Of a stretch of 64,000 nt of DNA, positions 61,201-64,000 are shown piece after piece. Source of the stretch: an uncultured Acetatifactor sp. GTDB lineage: Bacteria > Bacillota > Clostridia > Lachnospirales > Lachnospiraceae. A program made the translations under genes and the position numbers. The notes below the pieces were generated by a model. It made no database searches. It was not told the DNA's origin and saw nothing but the letters and a program-made list of their open reading frames with translations. Each line of letters opens with the position of its first letter. The stretch's first letter is position 1. The stretch spans positions 1 through 64,000 of the forward strand of contig CALWSL010000015.1 in NCBI GenBank assembly GCA_944384205.1, in the 5' to 3' direction.

Positions 61201-64000
61201 ATGAAGAAGGAAAGGATTTCAGGCAAGCGGCTATGCGCGGGCGCGTTAGCTACCATTTTGGGATTGTCACCTATGGTAAGTGACATAGGAACGCTGACGG
61301 TAGAAGCTGCAGCCACTGCCAAAGGTGCAGGAAGCTATTCTACGGAGGTAGTAGGTCAGTATTCCTATTGGAATGGAACTACTACCGTATATGTGAACAA
61401 CTCCACCCTCACGGATAAGCTCCCCTATGAAGGAAGCGCTTATCGTTACACAACGGAAAATTATGATGCAAACAACGGTGCATTTGACACGACGAACTGG
61501 GCAACCTCCTTTATGTGGGATTTGAACGGGAGCCAGCCCTATTCTTATCAGGTGTATGCGATTCCTTTTGCGTTCAAGGGAGAGGATTATGGTCTGCAGG
61601 TTACGGCGCCTTCCTCCCTGTCTGACACTGCAAATAAGGTTTATACCATGCAGATGGCAGAAAACGGAACGATAACGGATTTCTATATTAAGACCGGTTT
61701 TACATCAACCAGTGCAAAGGTGGATGCAGTGACCGACTGGTCCTATGATATTGTCTGGGAGAATTCTTCGAATGCGTCACAGAAGATGAAGGCAACGCTG
61801 GTGCAGGGAATTCCCTTTGCGTACTTCCAGATGTCAGGAACCACTCAGCTTACCGTGGAGAGAGGCGGAAAGTCCGGACTTCCTGCCTCAGTTGTTTATC
61901 AGAGCGATGACGAAAGCTGGTTGATTGTCAGATGCTTTGATAACGGAGACAATGATTACGATTACTATGCTTTCTATGCGGCGAACGGAACAAGCTGGGA
62001 TATTACGGCGACAGGCACCCACCTTACCAACATAGTGGCAAATCTGCCCTCCGGAAAAGAATATGTTTCAATGGCATATTTGGGTTCAACGCCGAATCTT
62101 ACTCCGAATGATGCCTGGGCAATCGGAATAGGAGAAGCATATTATGCTTATGCGTATAATTTCATTACGGATACCAGGGCAACCTATTCCTATGATGAGA
62201 ACGCAAGTACGGTAACAACGCAGTATACCTATACTTTTGATAAAAAAGCAGAGAGTACCGCAGACGGTACTGTTATGGGAATTCTGCCCCACCAGTATAA
62301 AAATATGGATGCAGGCACTGACTTTGCGGAATATACCTATCAGACCATCCGCGGTACTATGAAGACTATCATAGGCTCTTACTTTACCACAGTGCAGACT
62401 TACAGCGGTATTTTGCCTTGGATGCCGGATATTGAGGATGAGTATAATGATGAGCTTTCCGCTTATCTGCAAGAGTATATTGATGGATTTGGCGACAGTT
62501 ATTTTGAAAACTATGAAGGCAGCGGAGATACCTACTGGGACGGTAAGGGGTTAAACCGTCTGGTGAATGCTATGATTGCCGCAGAAGATGCAGGTGATGT
62601 CGAGACCGCGGAAAAGCTGTTGAATGCGTTGAAAACCCGTTTGGAAAACTGGTTTACCTATTCAGGAGAAGATGACGATGCCTACTTTTATTATGATGAA
62701 GGCGTAGGTTCTCTGTTTGGTTTTCCGCAGAGCTATAACTCCGTTGACCAGATGAACGACCATCATTTCCATTACGGCTATTTTATCTACGCGGCAGCAC
62801 AGGTTGCCATGAGAGTGGACGGTTGGGGAGATGATGATCAGTACGGAGCAATGGTAAAGGAACTGATTTATGATATTGCGTGTCCCGAAAGAAACAGCAG
62901 TACCAGCAAGTATCCTTACTTAAGGGCGTTTGCTCCTTACGAGGGACATTCCTGGGCATCAGGACACCAGAACTTCGGTATGGGCAACAATCAAGAGTCC
63001 AGCTCCGAGGCATTGAATGCCTGGGCGGGAATTATCCTCTTTGGTGAAGCAACCGGAAATGAAGAACTGAGAGATTTGGGTGTTTACCTTTACACTACAG
63101 AGTCGGAAGCGGTAAACAACTATTGGTTTGACGTGGATGAGGATGTATTAAGTGACGCATATCGTTATGGAGTGCCTAATTCACAGGTAGGCTCCATTAA
63201 TAAAGATACTGCGGAAGTAAAATATAATTCGGCAGCAATTGTATGGGGTGGTTCCTACTGCTATGCAACCTGGTTTTCCGCTAACCCTCTTTACATTCAG
63301 GGAATCAACTTACTGCCAATGAACCCTACAGGCTTTTATCTGGCGGGCAATAAAGAATACATAGAAGAGAACATCCGTCTGGCATACAAATATGCGGCGG
63401 AGGGCAGAGACCCTGCAACGGGCAGCGCATGGGCGGAAGATTCATGGATTGATATCTGGTGTGAGTATCAGGCGCTGGCTGATCCCGAAGCAGCTCTTAC
63501 AAGATGGGAGGCGGCAGAGGCTGCTAACTACGGCGTGGAAGGCGGAGAGACCAAGGCGCATACCTATCACTTTATCCGTTCCTTGTGCCGTTACGGTACG
63601 CCGGAGACGTCCATCACAGGCGACTGCGCATTAAGTACCGTATTTGTGCAGGACGGTGAGAAAACCTATGCAGCATACAATGCTTCCGATGCACCAATCA
63701 CGGTCAACTTTAGTGACGGCGGTTACATCACTGTGGCGGCGAATTCTATGTATGCGGGAGCGAGCGGAACCGGAAATGGTGAAGCAAGTGAAAATCAGGC
63801 AACCTACAAGGTTGAGCACTATCAGCAGAATCTTGCACAGAACGGTTATGACCTGGTGCGTACGGCAACTTATAACACAGTGAAGGATACTGTTATTGAT
63901 GTGGAAAGTACCAATGCTTCCTTAGTAAGAAGCTATACAGGATTTAGTTTTAATAAGAACGCATCCGGCAGTGTCCTTTCGGGAACGGCAACTGCTGATA
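61201..64000 (+). CDS. Secreted GH81 endo-beta-1,3-glucanase, partial
   Basis: At least 933 codons, open at the window end. Signal peptide about 1-37 (KKERISGKR, hydrophobic core, cut near VEAAA). A GH81 catalytic region follows: D520 in NDHHFHYGYF, and E599 and E603 in NNQESSSEALNAW, matching in spacing the Asp and two Glu of Thermobifida Lam81A as I recall it. From about 840 a beta-rich segment (TVFVQDGEKTYAAYNAS, TYKVEHYQQNLAQNGYDLV) looks like a MucBP-like or carbohydrate-binding module. It would hydrolyse beta-1,3-glucans of fungi, algae or plants outside the cell. Confidence 0.92.
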   Translation, partial: MKKERISGKRLCAGALATILGLSPMVSDIGTLTVEAAATAKGAGSYSTEVVGQYSYWNGTTTVYVNNSTLTDKLPYEGSAYRYTTENYDANNGAFDTTNWATSFMWDLNGSQPYSYQVYAIPFAFKGEDYGLQVTAPSSLSDTANKVYTMQMAENGTITDFYIKTGFTSTSAKVDAVTDWSYDIVWENSSNASQKMKATLVQGIPFAYFQMSGTTQLTVERGGKSGLPASVVYQSDDESWLIVRCFDNGDNDYDYYAFYAANGTSWDITATGTHLTNIVANLPSGKEYVSMAYLGSTPNLTPNDAWAIGIGEAYYAYAYNFITDTRATYSYDENASTVTTQYTYTFDKKAESTADGTVMGILPHQYKNMDAGTDFAEYTYQTIRGTMKTIIGSYFTTVQTYSGILPWMPDIEDEYNDELSAYLQEYIDGFGDSYFENYEGSGDTYWDGKGLNRLVNAMIAAEDAGDVETAEKLLNALKTRLENWFTYSGEDDDAYFYYDEGVGSLFGFPQSYNSVDQMNDHHFHYGYFIYAAAQVAMRVDGWGDDDQYGAMVKELIYDIACPERNSSTSKYPYLRAFAPYEGHSWASGHQNFGMGNNQESSSEALNAWAGIILFGEATGNEELRDLGVYLYTTESEAVNNYWFDVDEDVLSDAYRYGVPNSQVGSINKDTAEVKYNSAAIVWGGSYCYATWFSANPLYIQGINLLPMNPTGFYLAGNKEYIEENIRLAYKYAAEGRDPATGSAWAEDSWIDIWCEYQALADPEAALTRWEAAEAANYGVEGGETKAHTYHFIRSLCRYGTPETSITGDCALSTVFVQDGEKTYAAYNASDAPITVNFSDGGYITVAANSMYAGASGTGNGEASENQATYKVEHYQQNLAQNGYDLVRTATYNTVKDTVIDVESTNASLVRSYTGFSFNKNASGSVLSGTATAD

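Overview
The window looks like a chromosomal segment of an anaerobic, Gram-positive, probably spore-forming Clostridia, most likely Lachnospiraceae. Supporting signs are the moderate G+C, AGGAGG-type ribosome binding sites, a purF/purB/purA cluster, a DUF5717/DUF5716 pair, a hisS-aspS order and a sleC cortex-lytic gene. This placement is inference from gene content and was not computed.

Layout. 1-264 is the last part of a tyrosine integrase, so the window begins at the edge of a mobile element. 461-9471 holds a homodimer-type ABC exporter, a metallo-beta-lactamase/beta-CASP RNase, dihydrofolate reductase, ilvE and sbcDC. 9488-17174 holds two lipoproteins (a parvulin foldase and a DUF362 protein), an ArsP/YraQ-like permease and a MoxR-DUF58-transglutaminase operon. 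htpG (17721-19826) lies behind a perfect CIRCE operator.

The main find is at 19991-25003. The minus-strand gene for the spore cortex-lytic enzyme SleC is cut in two by a 3,714-bp element that encodes a large serine recombinase, a 54-codon ORF overlapping the recombinase start, and a GtrII-like membrane protein. Both junctions share GGTA. Joining them there restores one 432-codon reading frame through a W-Y-R-N motif. The rejoined element ends form a dyad (TGATTCC, 8 nt, GGAATCA) centred on the shared core. A sigma-E-like promoter precedes the 5' half. This is the expected architecture of a sporulation gene repaired by programmed excision, as in skin/sigK or SP-beta/spsM, but in a germination gene.

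25178-27098 is a GntR/ABC-2 operon with a palindromic operator. 27212-34134 is a four-gene operon of unknown function: DUF5717, an actin/Hsp70-fold DUF5716 protein, a helical-repeat protein and a coiled-coil membrane protein. 34248-43969 holds purine genes (purC, purF, purB, a purF paralogue without the glutaminase cysteine, purA), interrupted by a PD-(D/E)XK transposase-family gene and followed by a LysR regulator and a HAD phosphatase. 44323-44777 has no protein gene but contains a probable small RNA with an anti-Shine-Dalgarno loop and a structured leader. 45447-49510 carries a CBS protein, apt, relA/spoT and an MBL hydrolase.

49638-52038 is a luxE-luxC-like fatty-acid reductase pair, followed by hemZ, hisS and a deleted aspS pseudogene, then an Sfp-type phosphopantetheinyl transferase, a heterodimeric ABC exporter and a cell-wall amidase. 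The window ends inside a secreted GH81 beta-1,3-glucanase (61201 onward).
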